Of a stretch of DNA of 64,000 nt, positions 32,517-43,806 are shown piece after piece. The notes beneath the pieces were generated by a model. It saw only the letters and a list, made by a program, of their open reading frames with translations. It was not told the origin of the DNA and did no database searches. How positions within the stretch are numbered: the stretch's first letter is position 1; the number at the start of each line of letters is the position of its first letter. The stretch is from Poa pratensis (Eukaryota; Streptophyta; Magnoliopsida; Poales; Poaceae). The translations under genes and the position numbers were made by a program. Location of the stretch: the NCBI GenBank assembly GCA_947311845.1, contig CAMZMU010000063.1, positions 125,586,914-125,650,913 of the forward strand, written 5' to 3'.

Positions 32517-34181
32517 TCAGCTACCTTCAGCAGACATGATCTCGAGCTCAGCCCACCACAGCGGCGACACCTTCGGAGTCGCTCCCTCAGGCCCCAACGA
32601 CGTGATCTCCTTCATCCGAGCTGCCACCTGTGCCATCCGCGGTCTCTTCCTCGGGTCCGGATCAATACAGGACCTCGCGACATCACACAGCGCGGCTGCT
32701 GCTTCTTCAGGGAAGGAGGAGCCCAGGCTCGAGTCGATCAGCTCTGCAAGAGGCATCTTGCCTTCAAAGTATAGAGATGCGCGCTTTTCAAGTGGCAGAT
32801 CTTGCTCAGGGAACTGGACTCTCCCGGTTAATGTCTCCAGCAGTATAATCCCGTACTGATGCACAATGCTCTCTGTGTCTAACATGGTGCAGCCATCAGT
32901 GACAGAATCGGATCCCTTGGCGCCGTTCCAGAAGTCAAGATCCGAAACTTTTGCGGCATAATCGTCCGTGAGATAGATAGTTGTGGAGTTGAAGTTCCTT
33001 GGTATGACCGGTGGATTCAACTTGTGCATGTGCTCGAGACAGTAAGCTATCCCCATCGATATCCTAAGTCGTGCCATCCAGTCCAAGTTCTCGGATTCTC
33101 TAACTGCAACATAATCAGAATCACTTGTCAAATACTGATAATTAGCAAAATTTTGGAATCCAGCGCATGCTAGATATTGTCAAGTTTTGTTGACAGAAAC
33201 TGAATATGCTATATGCAGTAGACAAAAATACAGAATCGGTACAGACTTACCGTGGAGATGCTCGAAAAGAGTCCCATTTGGAGCATATTCAAACACCATA
33301 GCTCTAGTGAAAGGATTTTCTTCTTCACAGTAGCCAAGCAGATTCATAAAATTCTTGTGGCCCACTTTCGACAAGCTTGAAATCTGAGACGATATCCATG
33401 TGAATCAAATGTGTATTTGCAGAATATATTTGTGCATGAGGTGGTAAATTGGCAGGTTACCTTTTTTCTATACTGAGATTCACATTCTTTTGACCAATCC
33501 TTCCCAGATGATACTGAACTTGACACAACTGCTATTTCAACTCCACTTGACAAAGTTCCTTTGTACAACATGCAACTAGCAGTAGAGCCAATTACATTGC
33601 TGAAATCCTCACAGGCTGCTTCTAGCTCTGACCGTTTCAAAGACGGTACACCTGGAAACATGATTGATCATCTTGTTAGGTGCAACCGAAGTACTAGCCA
33701 TACGATAACAAATACACACAAATAGAAGAAGAATATACCTGTCACAAATGCGCGTTGTAGTTGCCCACTTAACCCTGTTACCCAAGGCCTCACAGTACCC
33801 ACTTTCTTCGCTCGGCAGTATAAACCAAGTACCACTGTCATGACAAGGAAAACCGCACTCCCTGCTGCGACCAAACTATAGCTTCTCCAGGAATACTTTT
33901 GAGGATCATGTTTTGCCTGTGGGGTGGAAGGCGAAGGACTAATAAATTGTGGAGGGGCTAGTAATGGGCGAATGCTTGAAGGAGATGGTGATGGCGAGGC
34001 TTTAGGAGTTGCGATGAACGGCGAGGGTGCTGAAGCAGGCGACGGTGTTGGTACGTGTGATCGTTTGTGATGCCTGCGCTTCTTGTGGCCAGGAGCTGGG
34101 GTCGGTGACAGGAGCTGTGGAGGAAACTGGTTTCCACCGCCTATCTGTAGTAGTCTTCTCGAATGCGAATTTCTGATGTTT
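32517..34181 (-). CDS. MRH1/MDIS-like receptor pseudokinase, 5' part missing
   Basis: Four exons on the minus strand: 33739-34181, 33461-33651, 33251-33383 and 32517-33103. All have GT/AG ends and matching phases. The reading begins with RRLLQIGG and a Pro/Ser-rich stretch (PTPSPASAPSP, SPSPSPSS). A membrane segment (YSLVAAGSAVFLVMTVVLGL) follows, then the juxtamembrane GLSGQLQRAFVTGVPSLKRS and a kinase-like domain to the stop. The kinase is degenerate: no glycine loop, EIAVVSS in place of the lysine strand, IPRNF for HRD and SDLDF for DFG. This matches the MRH1/MDIS group of Arabidopsis, linked to root-hair growth and pollen-tube guidance. Those proteins have a signal peptide and a few leucine-rich repeats ahead of the proline-rich part. 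No such exons were found up to 35330, so the model is 5'-partial or the ectodomain has been lost. Confidence 0.8.
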
Positions 34182-35330
34182 CTATGATATGATGAGAAAA
34201 ATATATTAGGACATCTTCTCTTCATTCTAACATACATTACAGTTCAGTAAGAAACACCACCATCATACATCAAAGCATCAATCATAAAAACACTGCTAGA
34301 TGTATACCAACAACTACTCAGATATACATCTATTTCTGTGGACCTGTATGGTACTAGTATGAAATAAAAAGTGTTATGGCGGATTAACTTATTTCAGATG
34401 TTTGCATGATTAATACTAGAAGAAATGTGATTCTCGTAGCGAGTGAAAATATGCCACCGCAGAGATGCCTGACCTTTCTCCCTTCTCTCTCTCGAAAGAA
34501 AAGAAAATAAAACTGCGCCACCTACCGGTTGATAAAATAGATCAACTTCAGAAGTAGAGACCATTTCTTAAGCAGTTAACTCTAATATCCAACCAATTCA
34601 AAGTTATACAGCGCAGACATCCGAAACCCAGACGAAAGCCGCCGTGTCGAATTTCATGTCTGCTGGTACTACAGAAGAAAATCATGAAGCAGTCGCTGCA
34701 GATTCGCGCGCTCACCTAAGATCGACAGACGCATCGCTGGTCGTGCTCCATTCCTCAGCATCAACTCCTCCCAAGCTCCCAGTCGCTGCAGAAACCAAGA
34801 AGAGAAACCCCCAAAATCAGCTCACCTGGTGCTGGTTCAACAACAACAAGCAGCGAAGAACCCAAGAAGACAAACCTGCAGCGCTGCCGCGGGGGAGCTG
34901 GGAACATACAGAAACGAGCAGCAGCACCACAAGGAGCCTCTGGCGCGGAGACGGCGGCTCCTGGTACATCAGTCGGTTGCGGGAATGGCAGCTCGACGAG
35001 CGCAGGGCAGTGGCATGGGCCTGGGGGAAGAAGAATGGCGGGACCAAACGGTGGGAAGAATGGGAGGAGGAATCAAGCAGCTCGCTCGGGTGGTTTGGTG
35101 GCGAATGGTGGTGGGAGATCTGGGAAGCGCGTGAAGGGTGGGAGAAAGAAAAGGTCGGGCACGGCCGAAAGGAGAAAGGCGAGCGACGGCGACGGCACCG
35201 CTCGGGCGAACACCATTATTTTCGTTTTCTTTTCTTTCCCTCTTTTATTCTTTGTTTTAAAAATGTTTCGTTGTTGCTTTGTTGATTTAAATCATAAAAT
35301 CATGTTTGCACAGGTGTATGAATCTTGAGC
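34182..35330 (-). other. Region upstream of the pseudokinase; possible signal-peptide exon
   Basis: On the minus strand 34969-34876 encodes MYQEPPSPRQR, a hydrophobic run LLVVLLLVSVCSQ and GSAAG, then a GT donor. This would suit a signal-peptide exon of the pseudokinase gene. Nothing between it and 34181 reads as leucine-rich repeats. The plus-strand open frame at 34644-35285 is low-complexity and is read as a shadow. Confidence 0.35.
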
Positions 35331-35579
35331 CTAATTCGCACCGACGTCCTACCGACGTCTGAGAAGGGCATGCGTATGCACAACGCATTACCGAAAAAAT
35401 CAAACTTTTTATAGGAGAAGTGACTAGTTAAGCATTTTTCTTGTGTAAATAAGCATTTTTGATGATTAATAAAAAACGGGTAGTTTGTCTAAACACATAA
35501 TAAACACTTTGCATTGTACATGACCTAGTTGTATGCCTGCATCATAGGAAAACCCCAGAAAGATCAACAAGTGTCATAG

Positions 35580-36453
35580 GACCGGCGCAAGACGTAGCAG
35601 CAAAGATTCATGGTGGCTAGAACGTCCTCGCTGGCCTTGGCACCCACCATGCTCCAGTCTTGTCAGGTAGGTTGGTCGGCCTTGGTTTTGCGAGCGAGAT
35701 AGCCCGTGAAAGGCGGACCCGTATTCGTCGGGGCCGCCGACGACGCTTGTGGGCGTTGTCACCTTGCAAAGGTGTCGTGGCGGTTCTCATCTTTGCATCC
35801 TAATTCTTTGAGAGAAACCACAGATCTAGAATCTCTAGATCGAACGATGTCGGCCTCGCGCTGTTCTTTCCTCTCGAGGCTTCGTTCGGAGAAGGGTCAC
35901 TCAGACCAGCATGGTTTTATGGTTCGTGTTGGTGGTCGGCAATGGCCGGTATAAGAGCGGCTTTGAGGATGTGCGAGGATGGAGTCGCGGCAAGGCGGTG
36001 GCAGTCGTCTATTGCGACATGTCCGTGGTTCATTGTGGTCTATTTGTGGCTTGAGGTCGAAACTGTGGCGGCGAGGACCGTGTCACGACGATGCCAAGCG
36101 ATGTACAGTCCGGCTGATCCTTCGCGGCGCCAATTTTGCACCTATTCGAAGCTTCACGGTCGTCGGCGCATGTGGCCGGTTGTTTGGTGATCCTTATGGC
36201 TTATGACGCTTGCTACGCTGCGGTGACCGCCCTTCCCGCGGAAGTTGATGAAGAAGTCGGATTCATTTGCTCGAGTAGGAAGGACGACGATGACGCATGT
36301 GTGATACCGCAGTGGTGTTCTGTCCATGACGGCGTGATTCGCATCGTTATTGTGTGCTACTTCAATCGGTCGTGTTGTACCGGTTTTCGCCTAGTTTTCG
36401 GCAACTCCCTTCCTGTTAATATGGCAAGTCTTTGCGTTGTTTCCAACAAAAAA
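35580..36453 (+). mobile_element. Probable LINE-derived retroposon
   Basis: A GC-rich body with no lasting frame ends in TTGTACCGGTTTTCGCCTAG...CAACTCCCTTCC...TTAATATGG..., followed by AACAAAAAA. This is the layout of the 3' end of grass L1-type elements. No target duplication was confirmed, so the left edge is a guess. Confidence 0.4.
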
Positions 36454-37453
36454 GGCAATTGCCTCGATATTTCAAGTTGTTTGTTACCATGATACTAAAC
36501 GTTTGCATATTACGCGGAAATTCGTATGGCGCTACTTGCACACACAGCCGAGAGACCAAGCACGACGGTTGAGTACTGCTATGACTTTGTTTAACGGGAG
36601 GAGGGGAGGGCACCCCTCCCTAACGGTTGACCGTGACTGGAAACCGCATTTCTTAATCGCGATTAATCACACGACACGCATCGACCACATGCCGCATTGA
36701 TCACTGGTTTGGACGTGACCCTTCCCATCAACTGCCCCGCCCAAACGAATGAATAATAGTGGAGTGTTCAAGCAATGGTAGCTAGCGCCAACTATCCAAT
36801 AATATCTGACCGATTCCAACTCAGCCATCGACCGTTAACAAGATGACTCACTTACACTACACGAGTAAAATACTTGTCTGGTTTCGTCGTTGACATGATC
36901 TTTGAGATAAGAAAGGGAGATGCATTCATGCCAAAAAGAATAAGAGCACGTGACTGGCTTGTGCCATGACGATGGACCTCCAGCATTAGCAGCTGATCTG
37001 ACCTCCAGATCCACCTCCTGATCCTGCCTAGCGTAGGAACAGAAATGCCAACGCTTAACCTCCTGTCTAGCCCAATCGCTTCACCGTGCAAGCATCTCAA
37101 GCCACGGTACACTGCTAATACATATACAGTGCACGGAAGCAAGCTCATTCTCCAAGCGGGTAAGCTAACAGTACTGGTGAATAACCCCATGTATGTCGAG
37201 GAGAACACGACGAATTCAGCAATGACATGACAATGTGCAGACATGGAAAACAAGATTTCAATAGCCTGTCTGCCTGTCAATTACCTTTAACCAACGGACA
37301 GGAGCGGCAGGACCAGTACCAACCAAAGAGTGGTTTTAGGAGACCAGGATGGAGCTAACTACACTGGAGATCTAGCGAACTATCATAATTTCGAGGCCTA
37401 AGGATGCAGTGAAAAGTTTATCTCAACGACAGACTACCGAAAGTACGTAAATA
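36454..37453. other. Intergenic, nothing recognised
   Basis: The minus-strand open frame at 36852-37280 (142 codons) shows no domain or signal and is not called. No repeat ends were recognised. Confidence 0.4.
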
Positions 37454-37662
37454 CTCCTTCCGTTTCATAATATAACATGTTTATAAGATTTACACATACT
37501 CCTTCCGTTTCATAATATAACATGTTTATAAGATTTACACATGCATGTCCTACATTCATACTAAAAAGAATGTACACATAAATTAAAAGTGTCTACATAC
37601 ATGTGTATGAATATGAATATGGAAAAAGGGCTAAAACATCTTATATTGTGGAACGGAGAGAG
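37454..37662. mobile_element. Stowaway MITE with duplicated left end
   Basis: The ends are CTCCTTCCGTTTCATAATATAA and the inverse of TTATATTGTGGAACGGAGAGAG, flanked by TA at both sides. The first 46-47 bases of the left end are repeated in tandem from about 37500. Confidence 0.85.
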
Positions 37663-37898
37663 TAGACACTGGAGGGATATAGATGTCGTTCTCATTGCCG
37701 TCCTCACAGGTCACGTCAATGTCTTGATGCCTCCTGTAGATCATCCACCTTCGCAACTTCTTTGGCGACGTCGGCAACCTTCTTGGTCAACCTATCCTTG
37801 TGTTGCAAACATATTGTTACTACAGTCGCAGGAGTTCAGAAACGGTGCGGTTGCCATTGATGGCACTATAACTTGAATATAATATTGTGAATAATACA

Positions 37899-38026
37899 GT
37901 ACAGAACAATATTTTTGGTCTAAGTATTTTCAAAAAAATCCAACAGACAATATTTAACTGTGGTACAGAACAATATATTTTGGTCTAAGTATTTTCAAAA
38001 AATCCAACAGACAATATTTAACTGTG
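37899..38026. repeat. 64-bp tandem duplication
   Basis: GTACAGAACAATAT...CAATATTTAACTGTG occurs at 37899-37962 and again at 37963-38026 with only small changes in T and A run lengths. Confidence 0.85.
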
Positions 38027-38435
38027 TTTTAAACTATTATAAAGGAAGTGCAATTGAAATGGTGCAAACCATGTTGCATTTTTGGAGGGGTGCCGTGACG
38101 CCATGGCACCTCCCCTATATACGCCCTTGTGAGGTGCTCGCCAACAATGACCTTGTATAGCTCTAGTAAGACATGTGTGGCCGTGACACTTGAGGTTGCA
38201 ATTACTGCGATAATTCTCCTAGCAATGAACTTTTGTGCATCGACTGACTACATGGTACCTGTTTGCGTTATTAGGTTTTCACGGGTCGATATGCAAAATG
38301 ATGACCCGGTATCCACCGGCGGACCAACCACTTTCCCCCCATGCACGAGTTCATGAGTACCAAGCAAAGTAGACACGTGGCAACATTCAATTGGGAAAAA
38401 AGTGCACGAATTGATAAACAACCGATTGTCAATTA

Positions 38436-38708
38436 GACTACCCATAGTGGGAGTAACATATGTAGTAACATAAGTGCCACATAAGCACAAATGATGATGT
38501 GACATGCAATTAAAGAAGAGAGAGATAGTGGTGGTATCATAGGTAGATACCGTAACATAACGGATTTCGAGGCAAGATGAGTCTATGGACTAATAAATGC
38601 ATGATTATATGATACCACACATATGTTACTATCCACTATAGAGGTAGTAACATAGACTAGTATCATATGCATGATACTAGTGTATGATACTTCCCACTAT
38701 GAGTAGCC
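38436..38708. mobile_element. Tourist-like MITE
   Basis: The ends are GACTACCCATAGTGGGAGTA and the inverse of TACTTCCCACTATGAGTAGCC. The target duplication TTA lies at 38433-38435 and 38709-38711. Confidence 0.85.
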
Positions 38709-38979
38709 TTAGACAGTACCACAACTAGTGATCAAAAAATGAGTGCACCATCGACTCGTCTCTTATATAACTTTGTCATGCAAATCCAGTTGTACACATT
38801 TTTCTGAGTAGCTAAATTGGCACCATGCTTGGAACGTAGGGGATTGCGTCGAAGTCATCAACAGTTCCTCCTGCATACTCAACGGAAGTGTTTGTGTCAG
38901 CATGGTGATATCTCAAGCCATACATGTTAGCCACATACCTACAACCTCGCGAGCTTTGGCTATCAAAACACCAGAGACT

Positions 38980-39144
38980 CAGGGGCGGACCCAGAGAATA
39001 AAATTAGTGGGGGCACAAAGTTTGACCGGGGCATTTCTATTGTAAATTCAAAATTTTCAAATATATTTCTTTAAATTACAAAGGATTTGCTAAATTTGAG
39101 TGGGGGCATAGGCCCCCACTCAGCTCTTCTTGGGTCCGCCCCTG
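38980..39144. mobile_element. hAT-type MITE in the F-box pseudogene
   Basis: The ends are CAGGGGCGGACCCAG and the inverse of TTGGGTCCGCCCCTG. A perfect 8-bp target duplication, CAGAGACT, lies at 38972-38979 and 39145-39152, the length expected for hAT elements. Confidence 0.93.
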
Positions 39145-39889
39145 CAGAGACTACACCCCCCATGGAACACTATACCATCGTCAAACGCGGCTATCAAATG
39201 ATAACCGTGTGGGACCATGATGACATGATATCGAACCCATCGTGGCGGATCGGCGCCATCCACATCGCCACACGCCCATATTGAGTGACGCAAAGCTGAT
39301 CCTATGGGCCCTTCATGGCCGAGGTACAGCTCCCCGCCCATCTCAGCCAAGTTAAATGTCATGTCTCCGAGCTTTGGGCACCCGGGTGGTGCTAGCATGA
39401 CACTGAAAGACTCATCCTCCAGGTTGAAGCGAAGGAAACCTCGAACGCCCAGATCATGGTGTAGAAGCGACTCATCTATAGTCCAGAGCAAGTACCCTTT
39501 GAAGAAGGTCGCTGTTTCACCTGCAACGATAGGGTACGGCGGTGGCGCCGCCGTCTCACGCCAATGCTCGTCTCTTCCGACTGTGAACACCTCTAGCACA
39601 GGCGTGAACACGTCGAGGCAGCGGTAGAATAAGCGGGCAACCTTGTAGGTGTTGGAGCGAGAGTCATGGCCAAGACCAAACGCCCCTCAGAAGAGCCAAC
39701 GGCGCCGATTCGGCAGGACGCTTTGGGGTCTCTCGGGCAGGGTCAGAACGCGTCGTGTGGCCGGGTTGAGCGCCCTCACCGTAACGCCGTCCATCGACAT
39801 CAGCACAAGGCCGTTACAGTGCGCGAACCTATGAATCGCTGCCTGCAGCAGGGAAAGAATCCATGGACTGGACGAGGGTCGCCGCGCCC

Positions 39890-40357
39890 GGACTCAGTTT
39901 CGGTGACTTGTAGTTCACAAGTCACCAAGCGACTTGCGCCTAATCCGTCCGTCCCTTTTTGATCTAACGGATGAGATTCATCCAAATCTAGATGTGAAAA
40001 ATAAAAATATCCCGAAAAAATTGAAAAAATTCCAGTTAAACATAAATGCTTTGTTAGCTATTATGTGAAAATTATATCCGATTTGGACCAATGGTTTGTT
40101 AATATACAGAGCTTTTTTAGATCAAAACATAAAACACTATTTATTCCCAAACCATTAATCTAAATAGCGTGAAACTCTCAGCGAAGACAAAACGAACCAT
40201 TTATCATTAACTGGATTTTTTTTCAATTTTTTCTGAATATTTTTATTTTTCACATCTAGATTTAGATGAATCTCATCCGTCAGATCAAAAAGGGACGGAC
40301 GGATGAGGCGCAAGTCGCTCAGTGACTTGTGAACTACAAGTCACCGAAGCTGAGTCC
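39890..40357. mobile_element. MULE-type MITE in the F-box pseudogene
   Basis: Inverted ends of about 100 bases begin GGACTCAGTTTCGGTGACTT and end with the inverse CACCGAAGCTGAGTCC. A 9-bp target duplication with one mismatch lies at 39881-39889 (GCCGCGCCC) and 40358-40366 (TCCGCGCCC). Confidence 0.85.
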
Positions 40358-40760
40358 TCCGCGCCCTGGCTCTTCTCCCACCGGTATAAGCCGGGGGTGG
40401 TGACCTTTACGTCCGTGGAGCGAGGAGGGCTGTCGTCGTTGGTTTTGATCAGCGGCGCGATGAGCACGCACGGCTCCTGGAGGCGATGATGCCCTTGATG
40501 GAAAGACTCGTCGCCGGTAATGGTGTCATGCCAGGTCTTGCAGACGCATGTGAAGCGCATCAGCGACTTGATGGGGAGACGAAGCAGGATCAGCGAGATG
40601 AGCTCGTGCGGTACGTACCGCGCCTCCGGTGTCATCTTGTCGTCCATGGTGGGATAGATTCTTGCAAGGAGCCCGCGTCCCTCCGGTATTTTATCATCCA
40701 CGCGTACAGTCCCTCAGAGCTCGACTCTAATTCAGTTTTTTATCCACAAGCCTAATCGAA

Positions 40761-42220
40761 TGTTAGAATATTGGGCCCATTAGTGGGCAGCCCATATAAG
40801 CAATTCTGTAAATCTCAAATTGGCCATGTGCATGGCAAAATTTTGGAGGTGTACGTGACTAAAGTTTAGTCTCATACTGCTAGTTTGGAGTGAGCTGCAC
40901 CAGCTTATATAGTGGAGTGTTGTACAACTTGGTGTGCTGGTTGAGAATAGAATGCTCTCTCGTGCGCACTCCTCCTCCTCCTCCGCCGCCGTCCGTCCGT
41001 CTCGTCACGACACGACACGCCGCGGGTTGCGGGAATGAGCCGAGCCGATGCCTAGTCGTGTTAGCGTACGTGTACAGCTTAGCCAATTCGGATCGCTGCC
41101 CGATCGTGGGCTGCTGTAACCGACTCGAACGTGTGTGACGTGGCCGCCCATGTTGTACCCGTTAGGGTTTTCTGAACCGCACTATATATTGACATGCACT
41201 ACCGTGCGCCGTCACACACCGAAACAATCTAGGTTTTGCCAATCTCCTGCCTTGCGCTGCCACCGTAGTCTACTCCATCCCGAGCGCCGGCGTGCACCGG
41301 CGTTTGGGAGAGCAGGTCTCCGGAACCACTCGCCTTTGTGATCCTGTACGGGAGAGGGCGAATTAGGTTTTTGGGAAGCGCTTCGCGCGACTGCTCGCTG
41401 CTTCCACCACGGGTCGTCTCCCGAACAAGTCTGGCGGTGCTGCGTACCGCCGCCTCAAGCGTCGTCTTCTTCGACCTGTCTTCACCAACATCTTCATCAA
41501 CGACATCGCCGCCGATTTCGCTGCGGTGAACCTGTCTATGGAAACTGCTGCTGCATCTACAACCGTTCGGTACGTGTGGCATAGACCGAACTGTTTTACT
41601 ATGTATATGTTGGCATATGTGTTACTGTTGTTCATGTTAATTAGTACATCTAGTATGTTTGTGTTTAACATGTTAATACCTGCGTTAGTCATGTTTAATA
41701 TTCTGGAATTAATCATGGAATTATTGCCTAATTTTCCAACAATCCAAAAACCTAATTATAGGCAATTTCGTGATTTAAATATGGCTGGTTATACCGATGC
41801 AATGAAAACGGAGAAGTTCACCGGTGTGCGCTATAAGACATGGCAGGTGAAGTGCCAACTCTGGATTGAGGCCTTGGGTGTCTGGGAAATTAGTAATGGG
41901 CTTCCTGAAGGAACTATGTCTGACGAAAATCAGAGAAAGTTCAAGAAGCACACTACTATTTTCCGTGGCTGCGTTCTGAGTGTTCTTGATGCTCGTCTGT
42001 GTGATGTGTATTTACACATAAAAGACGGCAAGGAGCTCTAGGATGCACTGAATGCTAAGTTTGGTGCAACCGATGCAGGCAGCGAGTTGTATGTCATGGA
42101 GAGCTTTCACGACTACAAAATGGTGAATAACCGTAGCGTGGTCGAACAAGCTCATGTGATACAGTGCACTGCGAGAGAGCTGGAACTCCTCAAGTGTTCC
42201 CTACCTGACAAGTTTGTATT
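40761..42220 (+). mobile_element. Copia LTR and gag fragment
   Basis: An LTR-like sequence starts TGTTAGAATATTGGGCCC at 40761, with a TATATAGTGG promoter near 40906. From 41782 the plus strand reads MAGYTDAMKTEKFTG, then YKTWQVKCQLWIEALG and ELYVMESFHDYKMVNNRSV. This is the N-terminal half of a Copia gag (UBN2-type). A TAG stops the frame at 42039-42041, where a tryptophan codon is usual. Coding similarity ends near 42220. No protease, integrase or reverse transcriptase follows, so this is a truncated copy. Confidence 0.75.
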
Positions 42221-42957
42221 GGTGTCGTGTCGGTGGCGGGTCGCTTCGTCTGTGCGGTTTTTTGCCTTGTTTTCCTCATAAACAGGATATTGTACATTTT
42301 GTATGGTTTTCGGACCCGGTTTCCCTCATAAACTGGGTCAATTATTTCTATCTATTTGAACGGTGGATATCGATCACCTGAAACTCAAAAAAATGGGTTA
42401 CTCTACAAAAAATGGAAGCACCCTCTTTTGTGAACGGAGGGGGAGTAATAAACAACATGAAATCGGGAAAGATCATGGAAACAATTGCCCACTATAGACA
42501 ATTGCCCACTATAGCGTTTTGTGAATTGTGTAGCTAAATCAATCACTGTACAATGTTTTGCTAATAGCCCGCTATAGCGCGTTATTACACGGTAATTGCC
42601 TATTTTAAGGCCGGTGCTATTTGACTATAACACGCTATTTTTCCCCTGGGAAAGATCCCTCTGCTTGGGTCAGACCAGAGTTCATCCCCTCCCGGCGACG
42701 TCGACACAATTTCATCTTCCTCGTGCCGTGTTGGATTCGAACTGAAGTTAGTATTTCAGTCAGAGCGGGACGCCTGGTCTTTTTGGGTGGAAATAATTAG
42801 ACAGGCAGATGGAATAGAGAAAAACAGATTCAGATCTCGATCGTGCTTATACGCCGAAGCATCGTCGTCGTCGTATCGATCATGGGGCTGATGGCGCTCA
42901 ACCGGCTCATGTCCATACAGCGCGATCTGCATCTGCGCCGCTAGCGGATCCAAGCCA
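42221..42957. other. Remnants upstream of the F-box/LRR gene
   Basis: 42221-42395 looks like a LINE 3' end (GTGCGGTTTTTTGCC..., CATAAACTGGGTCAATTATT, CTCAAAAAAA), low confidence. GAACGGAGGGGGAGTA at 42432-42447 is a lone Stowaway end. The rest, up to the ATG at 42958, is the likely promoter and 5' UTR. Confidence 0.4.
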
Positions 42958-43414
42958 ATGACGAATCTCAAAGAGTCGTCACCCTTCCAACGGGATTGTA
43001 ATTCTGAAGGTCGCAAAAGAATGAAATATCCAGGTCCAATCCTTCCAGAGGAGATCTGGTGTCATATACACTCCCTGATGCCGATGCAAGCTGCCGCCCG
43101 AGCTGCCTGTGTTTCTCGTTCCTTTCTACATTCGTGGAGATGCTATCCCAACCTCAGTTTTAGCAGGCGCATACGGTGCAGGAATGTAGATATGCAGGAA
43201 GGGGAGGAGGAAATAGCAACAATTCTCACCACCAGAGTTGACCAAACTTTGAGTAAACACTCATCCAATGGCGTGAAGAAACTCAAGCTTGAGTTCTATT
43301 GTTGCAACGTCAAGACCTGTGATCTTGATCGCTGGCTTGAGATTGGCGTCACACCAGCGATTGAAGAACTCACGGTCCAGCTGCGATGGGACGGGCGAAA
43401 GTACAAGTTCCCAT

Positions 43415-43792
43415 TGTTAGGTTGATCTCATCCGGTCGAACCCCAACGGGTCGATCGGTCCCCTTGACCGCGTCCTGATCGGGGACGCCCAACCACACCC
43501 TGGTTGGTGGGCCCCTGTCGCCGCGCTATATAAAGAGGTGGGGGACCGGCAGCACGCGTCACGAGGTTAGCCACTGTGCCAGACCCCCCACCGACACCCC
43601 TACCGATCTAGGGTTAGCGCGAGCTGACGGGAAGTACCACCACCACCGCCACTGCTACCCACTGGCATCACCGCCTCCGTCCACCATGGCCGGAGCCCAG
43701 AGCGTCTCCCCGGAAGGAGAAGGTACTGTTTCTCCTCTCCATCGATCTATCCTACCGATTTGATCTAGACTAGTGATCCAACCAAGTTAACA
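43415..43792 (+). repeat. 5' LTR of the Copia element
   Basis: TGTTAGGTTGATC...AAGTTAACA, with the promoter TATATAAAG near 43529. Differs from the 3' LTR at three positions only. Confidence 0.95.
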
Positions 43793-43793
43793 A

Positions 43794-43806
43794 TGGTATC
43801 AGAGCC
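43794..43806 (+). other. Primer binding site
   Basis: TGGTATCAGAGCC, complementary to the 3' end of plant initiator Met tRNA, the usual Copia primer site. Confidence 0.9.

Larger units (their letters stand above)
38812..40647 (-). pseudogene. F-box protein pseudogene with two MITE insertions
   Basis: The minus strand starts with MDDKMTPEARYVPHEL and an F-box (LILLRLPIKSLMRFTCVCKT). It continues as an F-box-associated domain (VRALNPATRRVLTLP, SNTYKVARLFYRCLD, YLLWTIDESLLHHDLG, ILHLEGRG-like FLRFNLEDESFSV) and ends RYVANMYGLRYHH...VPI. F-box proteins of this kind are substrate receptors of SCF ubiquitin ligases. The gene is dead: a 468-bp MITE at 39890-40357, a one-base frameshift near 39845, an in-frame TGA at 39687-39689 and a 165-bp MITE at 38980-39144. 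Apart from these the reading is good over its whole length. A second ATG at 40701 is also in frame. Confidence 0.85.

Noticed and set aside
34644..35285. 213-codon plus-strand frame
   Set aside because: Low-complexity Glu/Gly/Trp-rich tail, no domain, lies in the upstream region of the minus-strand pseudokinase gene.
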